Made by a program: the position numbers and the translations under genes
Source of the DNA: RBG-16-66-20 sp036262835
GTDB taxonomy: Bacteria; Pseudomonadota; Gammaproteobacteria; Burkholderiales; SG8-39
DNA: 64,000 nt
Assembly (NCBI GenBank): GCA_036262835.1
Contig: DATAID010000092.1
Span: 27,407 to 91,406 of the forward strand
Reading direction: 5' to 3'
Shown here: positions 21,084-30,834 of the stretch, piece after piece
Numbering within the stretch: the stretch's first letter is position 1
How the letters are laid out: each line of letters opens with the position of its first letter
The notes under the pieces: model-generated
Seen by the model: only the letters and a program-made list of their open reading frames with translations
What the model was told of the DNA's origin: nothing
Databases searched by the model: none

Positions 21084-22292
21084 TTACTTGGCGCCCATCA
21101 CGTCGCCGAAAGTCTGCCAGGTCTTGCCGTCGAACCGGGCCAGCTGCATCTGCTGGATCGGCGCGAAGTCTGTCGGGCTCGTGTTGATCGTGATGCCCGG
21201 CAGCGCCGCGTCCGTCGTGAAGTTCTTCAGGCTGGCCGCCTGCTTCATGATGTTGGCGCGCGACAGGTCGTTGCCGGCCTGCTTGAGCACCTGCTCGAGC
21301 GTCTGTGACACCGAGTAGCCGTAGACGTTCGAGGCGTCGATCAGGCTGCCCTCGGGGTAGTACTTCTTCATGAACTCGCGCCACTTGTTCATGCCCGGGT
21401 CATTGGCCCACTTCGGATCGGTCGGATCCTTGCCGTACTGCGTGGTGATGATGCCGATCGACTTGTCGAGCCCCGCCGGCGTCAGCACCGAGCCGACCGA
21501 GGAGGACACGTTGTTGAGGAAGTGCATCGGCTTCCAGCCGATGTCGTAGGCCTTGCGGATCGCCTGGGCGGCGAACTTCGGCGTCGAGATGTTGAAGAAC
21601 ACGTCGGCGCCCGAGCCCTGCAGCTGCACGATCTGCGAGTCGACGGTCGGATCGGAGGTTTCGTACGAGACCTCCTTCACGATCATCTTCTTGCCCTTCT
21701 CGCCCAGGCCGTCGTGGAAGCCCTTGAGGTAGTCCTTGCCGTAGTCGTCGTTCTGGTAGAGGACCGCGATCTTCGCGTTCGGCTTCTCTTTGAGGATGTA
21801 CTGCGCGTAGATCTTCGCCTCGGTCTGGTAGTTCGGCTGCCAGCCGATCGTCCAGGGGAAGTTGCGCGGGTCGTTCCACTTGCTCGCGCCGGTGGCGACG
21901 AACGACTGCGGCACCTTCTGCATGTTCATGTACTTGTGGATCGCCGTGTTGCAGGGCGTGCCGAGCGTTTGGAACAGGAACAGCACCTGGTCCTGCTCGA
22001 CGAGCTTGCGCGCCATCTCGACCGTCTTGGGCGGGCTGTAGGCGTCGTCGTAGGAGATGAAGGTGATCTTGCGGCCGTTGATGCCGCCCTTCTCGTTGAC
22101 CATCTTGAAGTACGCCGCGATCGTCTTGCCGATCGTGCCGTAGGCGGACGCGGGCCCGCTGTACGGGTTGGTGTTGCCGATCTTGATTTCGGTGTCGGAC
22201 GCACCCGGATCGTATTTCTTCTGCGCCAGCGCCGCCGGCGAGGCGAGCGCGGCGGAAAGCAGCGCTGCAATCGGAACCAGTCTGAATTTCAT
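21084..22292 (-). CDS. Branched-chain amino acid-type ABC transporter substrate-binding protein
   Basis: 402 residues. Signal peptide MKFRLVPIAALLSAALASPAALA, then a periplasmic type I binding fold of the LivJ family (IKIGNTNPYSGPASAYGTIGKT, GGINGRKITFISYDDAYSP, VAVLYQNDDYGKDYLKG-like segment). TAGGAGGG precedes the start. It is the last gene of a five-gene importer operon. In Burkholderiales this family often binds aromatic or short aliphatic acids instead of Leu/Ile/Val; the divergent acyl-CoA ligase suggests a carboxylate ligand. Confidence 0.93.
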   Translation of the reverse strand: MKFRLVPIAALLSAALASPAALAQKKYDPGASDTEIKIGNTNPYSGPASAYGTIGKTIAAYFKMVNEKGGINGRKITFISYDDAYSPPKTVEMARKLVEQDQVLFLFQTLGTPCNTAIHKYMNMQKVPQSFVATGASKWNDPRNFPWTIGWQPNYQTEAKIYAQYILKEKPNAKIAVLYQNDDYGKDYLKGFHDGLGEKGKKMIVKEVSYETSDPTVDSQIVQLQGSGADVFFNISTPKFAAQAIRKAYDIGWKPMHFLNNVSSSVGSVLTPAGLDKSIGIITTQYGKDPTDPKWANDPGMNKWREFMKKYYPEGSLIDASNVYGYSVSQTLEQVLKQAGNDLSRANIMKQAASLKNFTTDAALPGITINTSPTDFAPIQQMQLARFDGKTWQTFGDVMGAK

Positions 22293-22317
22293 GGATTTCC
22301 CTCCTAGGAAAAGTCGC

Positions 22318-23277
22318 TCAGGTATTCTGCCTCTTTCGCCCCAGCCATGCCAACACTATCCGGATCGCGCCCGCGATGCCGTAGGGCATGAGGTAGACAA
22401 AGCCGATCAGGAATACGCCGAAGACCGCCCAGGGGGCGGCCTTCGAGATCTCGTCGGCGATGTTGGGGACGAACTGGATGAACAGGGCGCCGTAGACCGC
22501 CCCGGAGATCGAGGCGAGGCCGCCGATCACGATTCCGACCAGGAACACGATCGACTTGAAGATGTCGAAGCTGTCGGGCGCGACGAACTGGACCGCGATG
22601 GCGGAGAGCGCCCCGGCGATGCCCGTATACATCGCCGACACCCCGAAGGCGAGCGACTTGTAGATCGCGCTGTTCACGCCCATGGCCTCGGCCGCGATGT
22701 GCTGGTCGCGGATGGCGACGAGCGCGCGGCCGATGCGCCCGCGCAGCAGGTTCCAGGCGAGCGCGAACATGACGAGCGCGACCGCGAGGCAAAAGAAGTA
22801 CAGCCACTGGTCGGGCGTGAGCGGGAGGCCGAAGGGCGCTTCCGGCTTCGGGATGACGATGCCCTGCACGCCGCCCGTCCAGTGCTCGAGGTGCTTGTAC
22901 TTGAGCAGCTGTGGGAGCGACACGCCGAGGGCGAAGGTGGCGAGGGCAAGGTAGAGGCCCTCCAGGCGCAGCGCCGGCAGCCCGAACAGGAACCCGAAGA
23001 GCAGGCACACCGCGCCCGAGAAAGGCAGCGTCGCCCAGTAGGGAAAGCCGGCCTGGTCCATGAGGATCGCCGTGACGTAGGCGCCCATGGCGTAGAAGGC
23101 GCCGTGGCCGAGCGAGATCTGTCCGTTGAAGCCGGTGAGGATGTTCAGTCCCAGCAGGGCGATCGAATAGATGATCACGAGGCAGAACTGGAACGTCCGG
23201 TAGTTGCTGATCACGAACGGCAGGATGCACGCCGCGACGAGCAGGATGCCGAGGAGAATGATCTGCTTCCTGCTCAT
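22318..23277 (-). CDS. livM: ABC transporter permease, LivM family
   Basis: 319 residues with about eight to nine hydrophobic helices. It carries the family segments SIALLGLNILTGFNGQISLGHGAFYAMGAYV and AIRDQHIAAEAMGVN (cytoplasmic coupling loop). It forms the inner-membrane channel with the LivH-type permease, whose stop it overlaps by 4 bases. Upstream genes in transcription order are livH, livF and livG. Confidence 0.93.
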   Translation of the reverse strand: MSRKQIILLGILLVAACILPFVISNYRTFQFCLVIIYSIALLGLNILTGFNGQISLGHGAFYAMGAYVTAILMDQAGFPYWATLPFSGAVCLLFGFLFGLPALRLEGLYLALATFALGVSLPQLLKYKHLEHWTGGVQGIVIPKPEAPFGLPLTPDQWLYFFCLAVALVMFALAWNLLRGRIGRALVAIRDQHIAAEAMGVNSAIYKSLAFGVSAMYTGIAGALSAIAVQFVAPDSFDIFKSIVFLVGIVIGGLASISGAVYGALFIQFVPNIADEISKAAPWAVFGVFLIGFVYLMPYGIAGAIRIVLAWLGRKRQNT

Positions 23278-24149
23278 ACGCGCGTCACGTGCACCTTGCC
23301 GAAGAAGCCGGAGGGCTTCACGACCAGCACGCCGATGATGATGACGAGGGCGACCGCGAGCTTGAGCTCGTTGCCGATCACGAAGGCGCCGAGCACGTTC
23401 TCGAGCACGCCGACGAGGAACCCGCCGAACACCGCGCCGGCCGGGTTGTCCACCCCGCCCACGAGCGCGGCGGCGAAGGCGTAGAGCAGGATGCCACCCA
23501 TCATGTTCGGGTCGAGGTAGACGATCGGCGCGACCATCATTCCCGCGACGCTGCCGATGGCGGCGGCGAGGCCCCAGCCGAGCGCGAGCATCCAGCCCAC
23601 GCGGATGCCGACCAGGCGCGCCGAATCCGGGTTCTGCGCCGCCGCGCGCATCGCGAGGCCGAGCGGGGTGAAGCGGAAGAACGCATAGAGCAGGGTGAGC
23701 ACGATCAGGGTCACGCCGATCGCGCCGACCTCGTGCGGCGACATGTACACGCCGACGCCGATCTCGGACGGGAAGGGGCTCGGGAAGGTCTTGATGGTGT
23801 AGGTGTAGATCCAGCCGGTGACGCTGTTCAGGATGACGAGAAGCGCGATGAACACCACGACGACGGCCAGCACGGGCGCGTTCTCGACCGGACGGACGAT
23901 GATCCGCTCGATGAGCACGCCGAGCACGAAGGCGAGCACGATGGTGATGAAAAACGCGGCCCAGTACGGCATGCCGCGGTTGATCAGGTCCCAGGCCATG
24001 TAGGTGGCGAACATGGCGAGCTCGCCCTGGGCGAAGTTCACGAGGTGCGTCGCCTGGTAGATCATCACCAGCGCGAGCGCGAGGCTCGCGTAGATGCCGC
24101 CGGTGGCGAGGCCGGCGAGGACCTGGTGGAGGAGGGCGTCGAAGGTCAT
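23274..24149 (-). CDS. livH: ABC transporter permease, LivH family
   Basis: 291 residues, highly hydrophobic. LATGGIYASLALALVMIYQ and NFAQGELAMFATYMAW are LivH hallmarks; the coupling loop AMRAAAQNPDSARLVGI is present. It is the second inner-membrane permease of the importer. It starts 3 bases after the LivF-type ATPase stop and overlaps livM by 4 bases. Confidence 0.93.
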   Translation of the reverse strand: MTFDALLHQVLAGLATGGIYASLALALVMIYQATHLVNFAQGELAMFATYMAWDLINRGMPYWAAFFITIVLAFVLGVLIERIIVRPVENAPVLAVVVVFIALLVILNSVTGWIYTYTIKTFPSPFPSEIGVGVYMSPHEVGAIGVTLIVLTLLYAFFRFTPLGLAMRAAAQNPDSARLVGIRVGWMLALGWGLAAAIGSVAGMMVAPIVYLDPNMMGGILLYAFAAALVGGVDNPAGAVFGGFLVGVLENVLGAFVIGNELKLAVALVIIIGVLVVKPSGFFGKVHVTRV

Positions 24150-24152
24150 GGC

Positions 24153-24862
<710 letters not shown>

Positions 24863-24863
<1 letters not shown>

Positions 24864-25657
24864 CAGGCGGTTCCCAGGTAAGCCTGGATCACTTCAGGGT
24901 GCTTTTGCACTTCCGACGGCGTGCCCTCGGCGATCTTCTTGCCGAAGTTGAGCGCGACGACGCGGTCCGAGACGCTCATCACGAGGCTCATGTGGTGCTC
25001 GACCAGCAGCACGGTGAGCGAGAGCTTGTCGCGGATCTCCTTGATCAGGCGGCCGAGCGCGTGGACTTCCTCGTGATTGAGGCCGCTCGCCGGCTCGTCG
25101 AGCAGCAGGAGCTTGGGCTCGGCGGCGAGCGCGCGCGCGAGCTCCACGCGCTTTTGCGTGCCGAAGGGCAGGTCCATGACGCGCGCGCCTGCGACGGCGT
25201 CCAGATCGAGCAGCTTCACCAGCGCGCGCGCTTTTTCCAGCGTGTCGGCTTCCTCGCGCGCGACGCCGGGCAGGCGCAGGCTGTTGACGAAGAAGCCGCT
25301 GGAGGTGCGGGAGTGGCGGCCGACCATGACGTTGTCGAGCACGGTCATGGTGCGAAAGAGCGCCAGGTTCTGGAACGTGCGGCCGATGCCGAGCGCGGCG
25401 CAGCGGTGGCGCGGCACCGAGAGGAGCGAGGCGCCGTCGAAGCGGATGTCGCCGCTGCCGCACTCGTAGAGGCGCGACAGGCAGTTGAAGAGCGTCGTCT
25501 TGCCGGCGCCGTTCGGGCCGATCAGGCCGACGATGCGTCCTCGCTCGACGTCGAAGGAGACGTTATCGAGCGCGACGATGCCGCCAAAGCGCACGCCCAC
25601 GTTCTGCACGCGCAGCAACGCCTCTGCACCGGTGGCTCCTATGATCTCCTCCTCCAT
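24863..25657 (-). CDS. livG: ABC transporter ATPase, LivG family
   Basis: 264 residues from ATG 25657, behind GGTGGGGG; a longer start at 25699 is possible but adds 14 non-conserved residues. Walker A GPNGAGKTT, signature PFGTQKRVELARALA (LivG-style, lacking the strict LSGGQ), Walker B KLLLLDEPASGLNHEE, and the LivG C-terminal VVALNFGKKIAEGTPSEVQKHPEVI are present. It is the first gene of the importer operon, divergent from a GntR-type regulator with about 63 bases between the two starts. Confidence 0.93.
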
Positions 25658-25720
25658 GAACCCCCACCGCGCGAGCGGCTCTCCCGGGGGCGATTGCAAA
25701 TCGCGTCGGATTGTCGGACG

Positions 25721-26524
25721 ATGTCCCGCCTTCCGTCAAGAAATATGTCCGGTCCCGCGAAAAACTTCCAGCGCATCAGCGCGACCCCCGCCTACCGCCT
25801 CGTCGCCGAGGCGATCGAGCAGCGCATCCTCACGGGCGCGATCCGCCCCGGCGAGCCGATCGGCACCGAAGCCGAGCTCGTCAAGCAGTTCGGCGTCAAC
25901 CGCTCCACTGTGCGGGAGGGCATCCGGCTGCTCGAGAACGACGGGCTCGTGCGCCGCCAGGCCAACCGCCAGCTCGCCGTCGGGCTGCCGCATTACGAGC
26001 GCCTCGCCACGCGCACCACGCGCGCGATGGTGCTGCACGAGGCGACTTTCCGCGAGCTCTACGAGACCGCCATGGCGCTGCAGATGGCGACCATGGCGGG
26101 CGCGGTGCAGCGCGCGACGCCCGCCCAGATCCGCAAGCTCGAGGACAACATCGAGCGCACCGGGAAGGTGCTCGCCGATCCGGCCGCGGTCGCGACGCTC
26201 GACGCCGAATTCCATCTTCTGATCGGCAAGGCCTCGGGCAACAAGGTGCTGCAGCTCGCGCGCGAGCCCTCCGACTCGCTCATCTTTCCCACCACCGAGA
26301 TCGTGCTGCGCAAGTCGAAAATCGGCGCGGCGCGGCTGATCGAGGCGCACCGGCAGATGCTCGACGCAATCAGGCGCCGCGATGTCGCGGCGGGGCAGCT
26401 CTGGGCGCGCCGGCACATCGACGACTGGAGGAAGGGCTTCGAGCGCGCCGGCAACGATCTGGACCAGCCGATCGACAAGCTTTACCTTACGGCCTTCGAC
26501 AAGGGAGAGCCCGCCCTCGACTGA
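25721..26524 (+). CDS. GntR-family transcriptional regulator, FadR/FCD subfamily
   Basis: 267 residues from ATG 25721, or 259 from ATG 25745; neither has a strong ribosome site. The N-terminal winged helix has AIEQRILTGAIRPGEPIGTEAELVKQFGVNRSTVREGIRLLENDGLV-type spacing (residues about 35-85). The alpha-helical FCD domain follows, with a metal/ligand-type DAEFHLLIGKASGN and AHRQMLDAIRRRD. It is divergent from the importer operon and one base from the acyl-CoA ligase, so it probably represses both until an acid ligand or its CoA ester binds. Confidence 0.9.
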   Translation: MSRLPSRNMSGPAKNFQRISATPAYRLVAEAIEQRILTGAIRPGEPIGTEAELVKQFGVNRSTVREGIRLLENDGLVRRQANRQLAVGLPHYERLATRTTRAMVLHEATFRELYETAMALQMATMAGAVQRATPAQIRKLEDNIERTGKVLADPAAVATLDAEFHLLIGKASGNKVLQLAREPSDSLIFPTTEIVLRKSKIGAARLIEAHRQMLDAIRRRDVAAGQLWARRHIDDWRKGFERAGNDLDQPIDKLYLTAFDKGEPALD

Positions 26525-26525
26525 C

Positions 26526-28148
26526 ATGATCCGCTCGACGATGCAGCGCGTGCCGCTGTCGATCAATCCGCTCGTGGAGCGCGCCGGAAAGCTGTTTGCC
26601 GAGGTCGAGATCGTCAGCCGCCTGCCCGACAAGTCGCTGCGGCGCCACCGCTTCGCGGACTTTCACCGCCGCACCCGGCGCCTCGGGGCCGCGCTCCTCG
26701 CGGCGGGGCTGAAGAAAGGCGATCGCGTCGCGACGCTTTGCTGGAACCATCACGCGCACCTCGAATGCTATTTCGGCATCCCGGCGGCCGGCGGCGTGAT
26801 GCACACGCTCAACCTGCGCCTGGCGCCCGATGAGATCGGCTGGATCGCGCAGCACGCCGAGGACCGCTTCCTCATCGTCGACGACATCCTGCTGCCGCTC
26901 TACGAGCAGTTCAAGGACAAGGCTTCGTTCGAGAAAGTCATTGTGTTTCCTTTCAGTGGTTCATCTGTCTCTTCTTCTTTCATTAACTATGAATATTTCA
27001 TAGAGAAAGAGCCAAAGGAATTCAGCTACGTCCCCCATGAGGAGGACGACCCGATCGCCATGTGTTACACCTCGGGCACGACGGGGCGGCCGAAAGGCGT
27101 CGTCTATTCGCACCGCTCCACGGTGATCCACACGCTCATGGCGAACCAGCCCGACCACTGGGGCCTCGGCGCCGGCGACAGCGTCTGCCCCGTGACGCCG
27201 ATGTTCCACGCCAACTGCTGGGGCATTCCCTACGGCTGCGTGATGATGGGCATCAAGATGGTGTTCCCGGGGCCGCATCTTCATCCCGAGGACCTGGTCG
27301 CCTTGTTCCAGGCCGAGAAACCGAACTTCGTCCTCGGCGTGCCGACGATCTGGCTCGCCATGCTGCAGCTGATCGAGAGCGATCCGAAAAAGTACGCGTT
27401 GCCGCCGCGAATGAAGATGCTGGTTGGCGGCGCGGCGGTGCCCGAAGCGCTGATTCGCGCCTACGCGAAGCACGGCGCCGAGATCCGGCAGGGCTGGGGG
27501 ATGACCGAGACGAGCCCGGTCGCCTCGATCGCCTACCTGAAGCCCGAGCTGCAGGGCGCGAGCGACGAGGAGCGCTACCGGCGCTCGGCGTCGGCCGGCG
27601 TGCCCGTGCCGGTGATGGAGATCCGCGTGCGCGGCGACGATGGCAAGGACAAGCCCTGGGACGGCGCGTCGGTCGGCGAGCTGCAGCTGCGGGGGCCGTT
27701 CATCACGGGCAGCTACCACAACGTCGCCGAGGCGGCGGACCGGTTTACCGCGGACGGCTGGTTGCGCACGGGCGACGTCGCCGCCATCGATGCGCACGGC
27801 TACATCCGCATCACCGACCGCACCAAGGACCTGATCAAGTCGGGCGGCGAGTGGATCAGCTCGGTGGACATGGAGAACCTGCTGATGGCGCACCCCTCGA
27901 TCGTGGAGGCGGCGGTCATCGCCATTCCCGATCCGAAATGGTCGGAGCGGCCGCTCGCCTGCGTCGTCTTCAAGCAGGGCAAGTCGGCGACGCCCGAGGA
28001 GCTGCGCGCGCACCTCTCGAAGAGCTTCGCGAAATGGCAGCTGCCGGAGCGCTTCGAGGTCCTCGACGCGATTCCGCGCACCTCCACCGGCAAGTTCTGG
28101 AAGGTGAAGCTGCGCGAGCGCTACGGCGCGCCCGCGGTCAAGGCGTAG
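26526..28148 (+). CDS. Fatty-acid/medium-chain acyl-CoA ligase
   Basis: 540 residues. It activates a carboxylate to an acyl-CoA through an acyl-adenylate. AMP-binding motif MCYTSGTTGRPKGVVYSH, FHANCWGIPY, GWGMTETSPV, WLRTGDVAAID and the C-terminal catalytic segment TSTGKFWK are intact. It is close to the long/medium-chain (FadD3/AlkK-like) group. It follows the regulator gene by one base. About 90 bases at 26936-27025 are much richer in A+T than the rest of the gene. The end overlaps the convergent gene by 28 bases. Confidence 0.9.
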   Translation: MIRSTMQRVPLSINPLVERAGKLFAEVEIVSRLPDKSLRRHRFADFHRRTRRLGAALLAAGLKKGDRVATLCWNHHAHLECYFGIPAAGGVMHTLNLRLAPDEIGWIAQHAEDRFLIVDDILLPLYEQFKDKASFEKVIVFPFSGSSVSSSFINYEYFIEKEPKEFSYVPHEEDDPIAMCYTSGTTGRPKGVVYSHRSTVIHTLMANQPDHWGLGAGDSVCPVTPMFHANCWGIPYGCVMMGIKMVFPGPHLHPEDLVALFQAEKPNFVLGVPTIWLAMLQLIESDPKKYALPPRMKMLVGGAAVPEALIRAYAKHGAEIRQGWGMTETSPVASIAYLKPELQGASDEERYRRSASAGVPVPVMEIRVRGDDGKDKPWDGASVGELQLRGPFITGSYHNVAEAADRFTADGWLRTGDVAAIDAHGYIRITDRTKDLIKSGGEWISSVDMENLLMAHPSIVEAAVIAIPDPKWSERPLACVVFKQGKSATPEELRAHLSKSFAKWQLPERFEVLDAIPRTSTGKFWKVKLRERYGAPAVKA

Positions 28149-28744
28149 GCGAGCGCCGCGATCACGAGCACGGCGATCGCGGCGAGCACCGCGATCTGGA
28201 TCTTCGTCTGGACGGGCGCTTCTTCGGGCTCCGCGGCGCCCCGGGTCTCGGCCTCGCGCCGCCCGGATTCGAGCCGCGAGGCGATCTCGTCGTTCGAAAG
28301 CACGTCGTCGGCGCGCAGCTGCCTGAGCAGATAGAAGATCTGCGTGCCGACGCCCGGCACCATCTCGCGCAGCACGGCGCCCATCGAGCCGGAGAATTCG
28401 CCGCTCAGGAGGAGGTCGCTCCGCGGCGGGCCGCCGGGGATCTGCCCGGCGCTGCCGAGCAAGGTCAGCTTGCGCACGCCCTTGAGCGCGTATTTCTCGC
28501 CCATCACCGACACCGAGTTGCCGCTCGCCGAGGGCGGAGCATCGCCGGGAAAAGAGCCGAGCAGCGTGAAACCCGCGGCCGTTTCCTCGACCAGCGCCGG
28601 CGCGCCGGAGGGCTCCGCGACGAAATAGCGGGTGACGGTCTGGCCGGCCGCGTCCTCGTACTGGATGAGGCCTGCCACGCGCACCGAGCGGCCGATGAGC
28701 GAGAGCCCGTCGTCCTGCTTGAATTTGCTCGGCCTGAGCGCCAT
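28121..28744 (-). CDS. Tail-anchored protein of unknown function
   Basis: 207 residues, not recognised. The first ~150 residues look like a soluble mixed alpha/beta domain (SLIGRSVRVAGLIQYED, YFVAEPSGAPALVEE). A charged linker (SRREAETRG-type, about 160-180) leads to one transmembrane helix at the very C-terminus (IQIAVLAAIAVLVIAALAYALTAG). That topology suggests a cytoplasmic domain held on the inner membrane. It starts inside the stop of the GGDEF gene (ATGA) and is probably co-expressed with it, so a role in the same signalling unit is possible. Confidence 0.65.
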   Translation of the reverse strand: MALRPSKFKQDDGLSLIGRSVRVAGLIQYEDAAGQTVTRYFVAEPSGAPALVEETAAGFTLLGSFPGDAPPSASGNSVSVMGEKYALKGVRKLTLLGSAGQIPGGPPRSDLLLSGEFSGSMGAVLREMVPGVGTQIFYLLRQLRADDVLSNDEIASRLESGRREAETRGAAEPEEAPVQTKIQIAVLAAIAVLVIAALAYALTAGAP

Positions 28745-29820
28745 CAGCGCTTCTCCGCGACGACGCGGCCGCGGCCGCCCGCCTTGCCGAGGTTGAGGTG
28801 CGCCTCGGCCCGCCCGAGCAGCAGGCGGGCGTTCTCCCCCTTCTTGTGCTCGGCCACGCCGACGGTGCAGCTCAGGTTGCGCCGCCCCTCGAATTCCGGC
28901 ACCGCCTCGCGCGCGACCGCGCCGCGCACGCGCTCGGCCGCGACCACCGCGCCGCTCAGGTCCGTGTCGGGCATGAGGATGAGGAATTCCTTGCCGCCCA
29001 GCCGGCCGAGGACGTCGACGTCGCGCAGCGCGCCCGCCGCGGCCTGCGTGAAGGTCCTCAGGGCGACGTCGCCCGCCAGGTGGCCATGCGCCTCGTTCAG
29101 CGCGCCGAGCCAGTCGAGGTCGACGCGCGCCACCGAGAGGGGCTTGCCGATGCGCTCGGCGCGCGCGATCTCGCGCTCGAGCGCTTCGATCACGTAGCCG
29201 CGGTTGAAGGACTGCGTGAGCCCGTCCCGCGTCGCGCGCTCGCGCGCCTCGGCGCCCACGTCGTGCAGCCGGCGCTGCGCCTCGGCAAGGCGCGCGCGCA
29301 GCCGCAGCACGACGCCCGCGGCGTAGGCCGACCAGGCGTAGGCGAGCACGAGGCCGCCCAACTGGCTCCAGGCGGCGCGCGGGTTGACGAGATGCCCGCT
29401 TTCGCGAAGAACGAGGAGCGCCGTGAGGTGTGCGACGAAGGCGACGGCGCCGACGATCGCAAGGCGCGGGCGATCGAGCTGCAGCGCCCCATAGAGCATG
29501 GTCATGAGATAGAGCGCGGTGACGGCGGGCAGCGCCGCCTCGAGGCGGAAGGCGATCCAGGCGAGCACAAGGTAGGTCGCGCCGAGCTGCGCGGCGATGA
29601 AGTTCGCGTCCGTCAGGCGCGCGCCGAAGGGCGTGCGCAGCAGACCGTAGCAAAGCGTCGCGAGCAGGACGAGCGCGGCGCAGCCTTCGGCGGCGACTTC
29701 GGCGTCGATCGGCTCGAGCACGGCGCCCAGCGCGAGCACGAGCGCGAGCGCCGCGACGCCGCCGATGCCGAGCAGCGAGCGGCGCGGCGGAAACGAGCTC
29801 GTTGTCGTATCGGCTGCCAT
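28744..29820 (-). CDS. Membrane GGDEF-domain protein with degenerate GGKEF site
   Basis: 358 residues from ATG 29820; a further upstream frame exists but is not protein-like. About six N-terminal hydrophobic segments (residues 20-175) precede a coiled linker and a GGDEF domain (about 195-355: RDGLTQSFNRGY, DWLGALNEAHGH). The signature reads GRLGGKEFLILMPD with Lys277 where diguanylate cyclases have Asp or Glu for metal binding, and the DxDxFKxxND element is also altered. It is therefore unlikely to make cyclic-di-GMP and may be a sensor or binding protein. The next gene overlaps by ATGA. Confidence 0.85.
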   Translation of the reverse strand: MAADTTTSSFPPRRSLLGIGGVAALALVLALGAVLEPIDAEVAAEGCAALVLLATLCYGLLRTPFGARLTDANFIAAQLGATYLVLAWIAFRLEAALPAVTALYLMTMLYGALQLDRPRLAIVGAVAFVAHLTALLVLRESGHLVNPRAAWSQLGGLVLAYAWSAYAAGVVLRLRARLAEAQRRLHDVGAEARERATRDGLTQSFNRGYVIEALEREIARAERIGKPLSVARVDLDWLGALNEAHGHLAGDVALRTFTQAAAGALRDVDVLGRLGGKEFLILMPDTDLSGAVVAAERVRGAVAREAVPEFEGRRNLSCTVGVAEHKKGENARLLLGRAEAHLNLGKAGGRGRVVAEKR

Positions 29821-29856
29821 TTGCCGGTGATCCCCGTTGCAGGCACGATAGCACGC

Positions 29857-30834
29857 ATGGCGCCGCTCGCTCGATCCCTGGCCTGGCTCGTTTTGCTGCT
29901 GGCCGCTCTCGGCTCGGGCATAGTTCACGCGCAGGCGTTTCCCGCGAAGCCCTTGCGGCTCATCGTGCCGTTTCCGGCCGGCGGCCCGGCCGACATCTTC
30001 GGCCGCACGCTCGCGCAAGGGATGGCAGGCCCGCTCGGCCAGACGGTCGTGGTCGAGAACGTAAGCGGCATGAGCGGCGTGCTCGGCGTCGAGCGCGCCG
30101 CGAAGGCGCCCGCCGATGGCTATACGCTCGCCCTCATCAGCTCCTCGGCCGCGTCAATCGGTCCCTTCGCGATGGCGAAGATGCCGTTCGATCCGGCGAG
30201 GGACCTGGGCCTCGTCACGACGGTCGTGCGCGTGCCCGAGGTGCTTGCCGTAAATCCCTCGCTGCAGGCTCACACGCTCACCGAGCTGGTCGCGCACCTG
30301 AAAGCGAATCCCGGCAAGCTGAACTACGGCTCCGCCGGCCCGGGCAGCATCACGCACCTCGCGGTGGAGCTGCTCAAAGTCGAGGCGAGCGTGAATGCGC
30401 TGCACGTTCCCTACAAGGGCGCTGCGCCGGCGGTCACCGATCTCCTCGGCGGCCAGGTCCAGTTCGGCATCTTCGATGTCCCGGTGCTGCTGCCGCATAT
30501 CCGCGCCGGGAAGCTGCGCGCGCTCGCCATCACGAGCGGCCGGCGCGCGGCGACGCTGCCCGAAGTCCCGACGACCGCGGAAGCCGGGTATCCGAAGGTG
30601 CTCTCGGACAACTGGTACGGGCTCGTGGCGCCGCCCGCGCTGCCGCCGGCGGTGCTGCGGCGGATTCATTCGGCCGCAGCCTCGGCGCTCACCTCAAAAG
30701 AGGTCGCCGAGCAGTACGCGAAGGTGGGCGGGGTGCCGATGCCCTCGTCGCCCGAGGAATTCGCCGCCTACCTCGCCCACGACCAGGCGAAGTGGAGCGG
30801 CGTGGTGAAAGCGATCGGCTTCAAGGCCGAATAG
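29857..30834 (+). CDS. Tripartite tricarboxylate transporter (TctC/Bug) family binding protein
   Basis: 325 residues. The signal peptide ends VHAQA; it is followed by FPAKPLRLIVPFPAGGPADIFGR, GYTLALIS, VPYKGAAPAVTDLLGGQVQ and GLVAPPALPPAVLRRI, all hallmarks of Bug proteins, which are greatly expanded in Burkholderiales. It binds a small carboxylate in the periplasm. No TctA/TctB permease is adjacent, so it is an orphan. Its 3' end overlaps the convergent response regulator by 14 bases. It is divergent from the GGDEF gene with 36 bases between starts. Confidence 0.93.
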   Translation: MAPLARSLAWLVLLLAALGSGIVHAQAFPAKPLRLIVPFPAGGPADIFGRTLAQGMAGPLGQTVVVENVSGMSGVLGVERAAKAPADGYTLALISSSAASIGPFAMAKMPFDPARDLGLVTTVVRVPEVLAVNPSLQAHTLTELVAHLKANPGKLNYGSAGPGSITHLAVELLKVEASVNALHVPYKGAAPAVTDLLGGQVQFGIFDVPVLLPHIRAGKLRALAITSGRRAATLPEVPTTAEAGYPKVLSDNWYGLVAPPALPPAVLRRIHSAAASALTSKEVAEQYAKVGGVPMPSSPEEFAAYLAHDQAKWSGVVKAIGFKAE

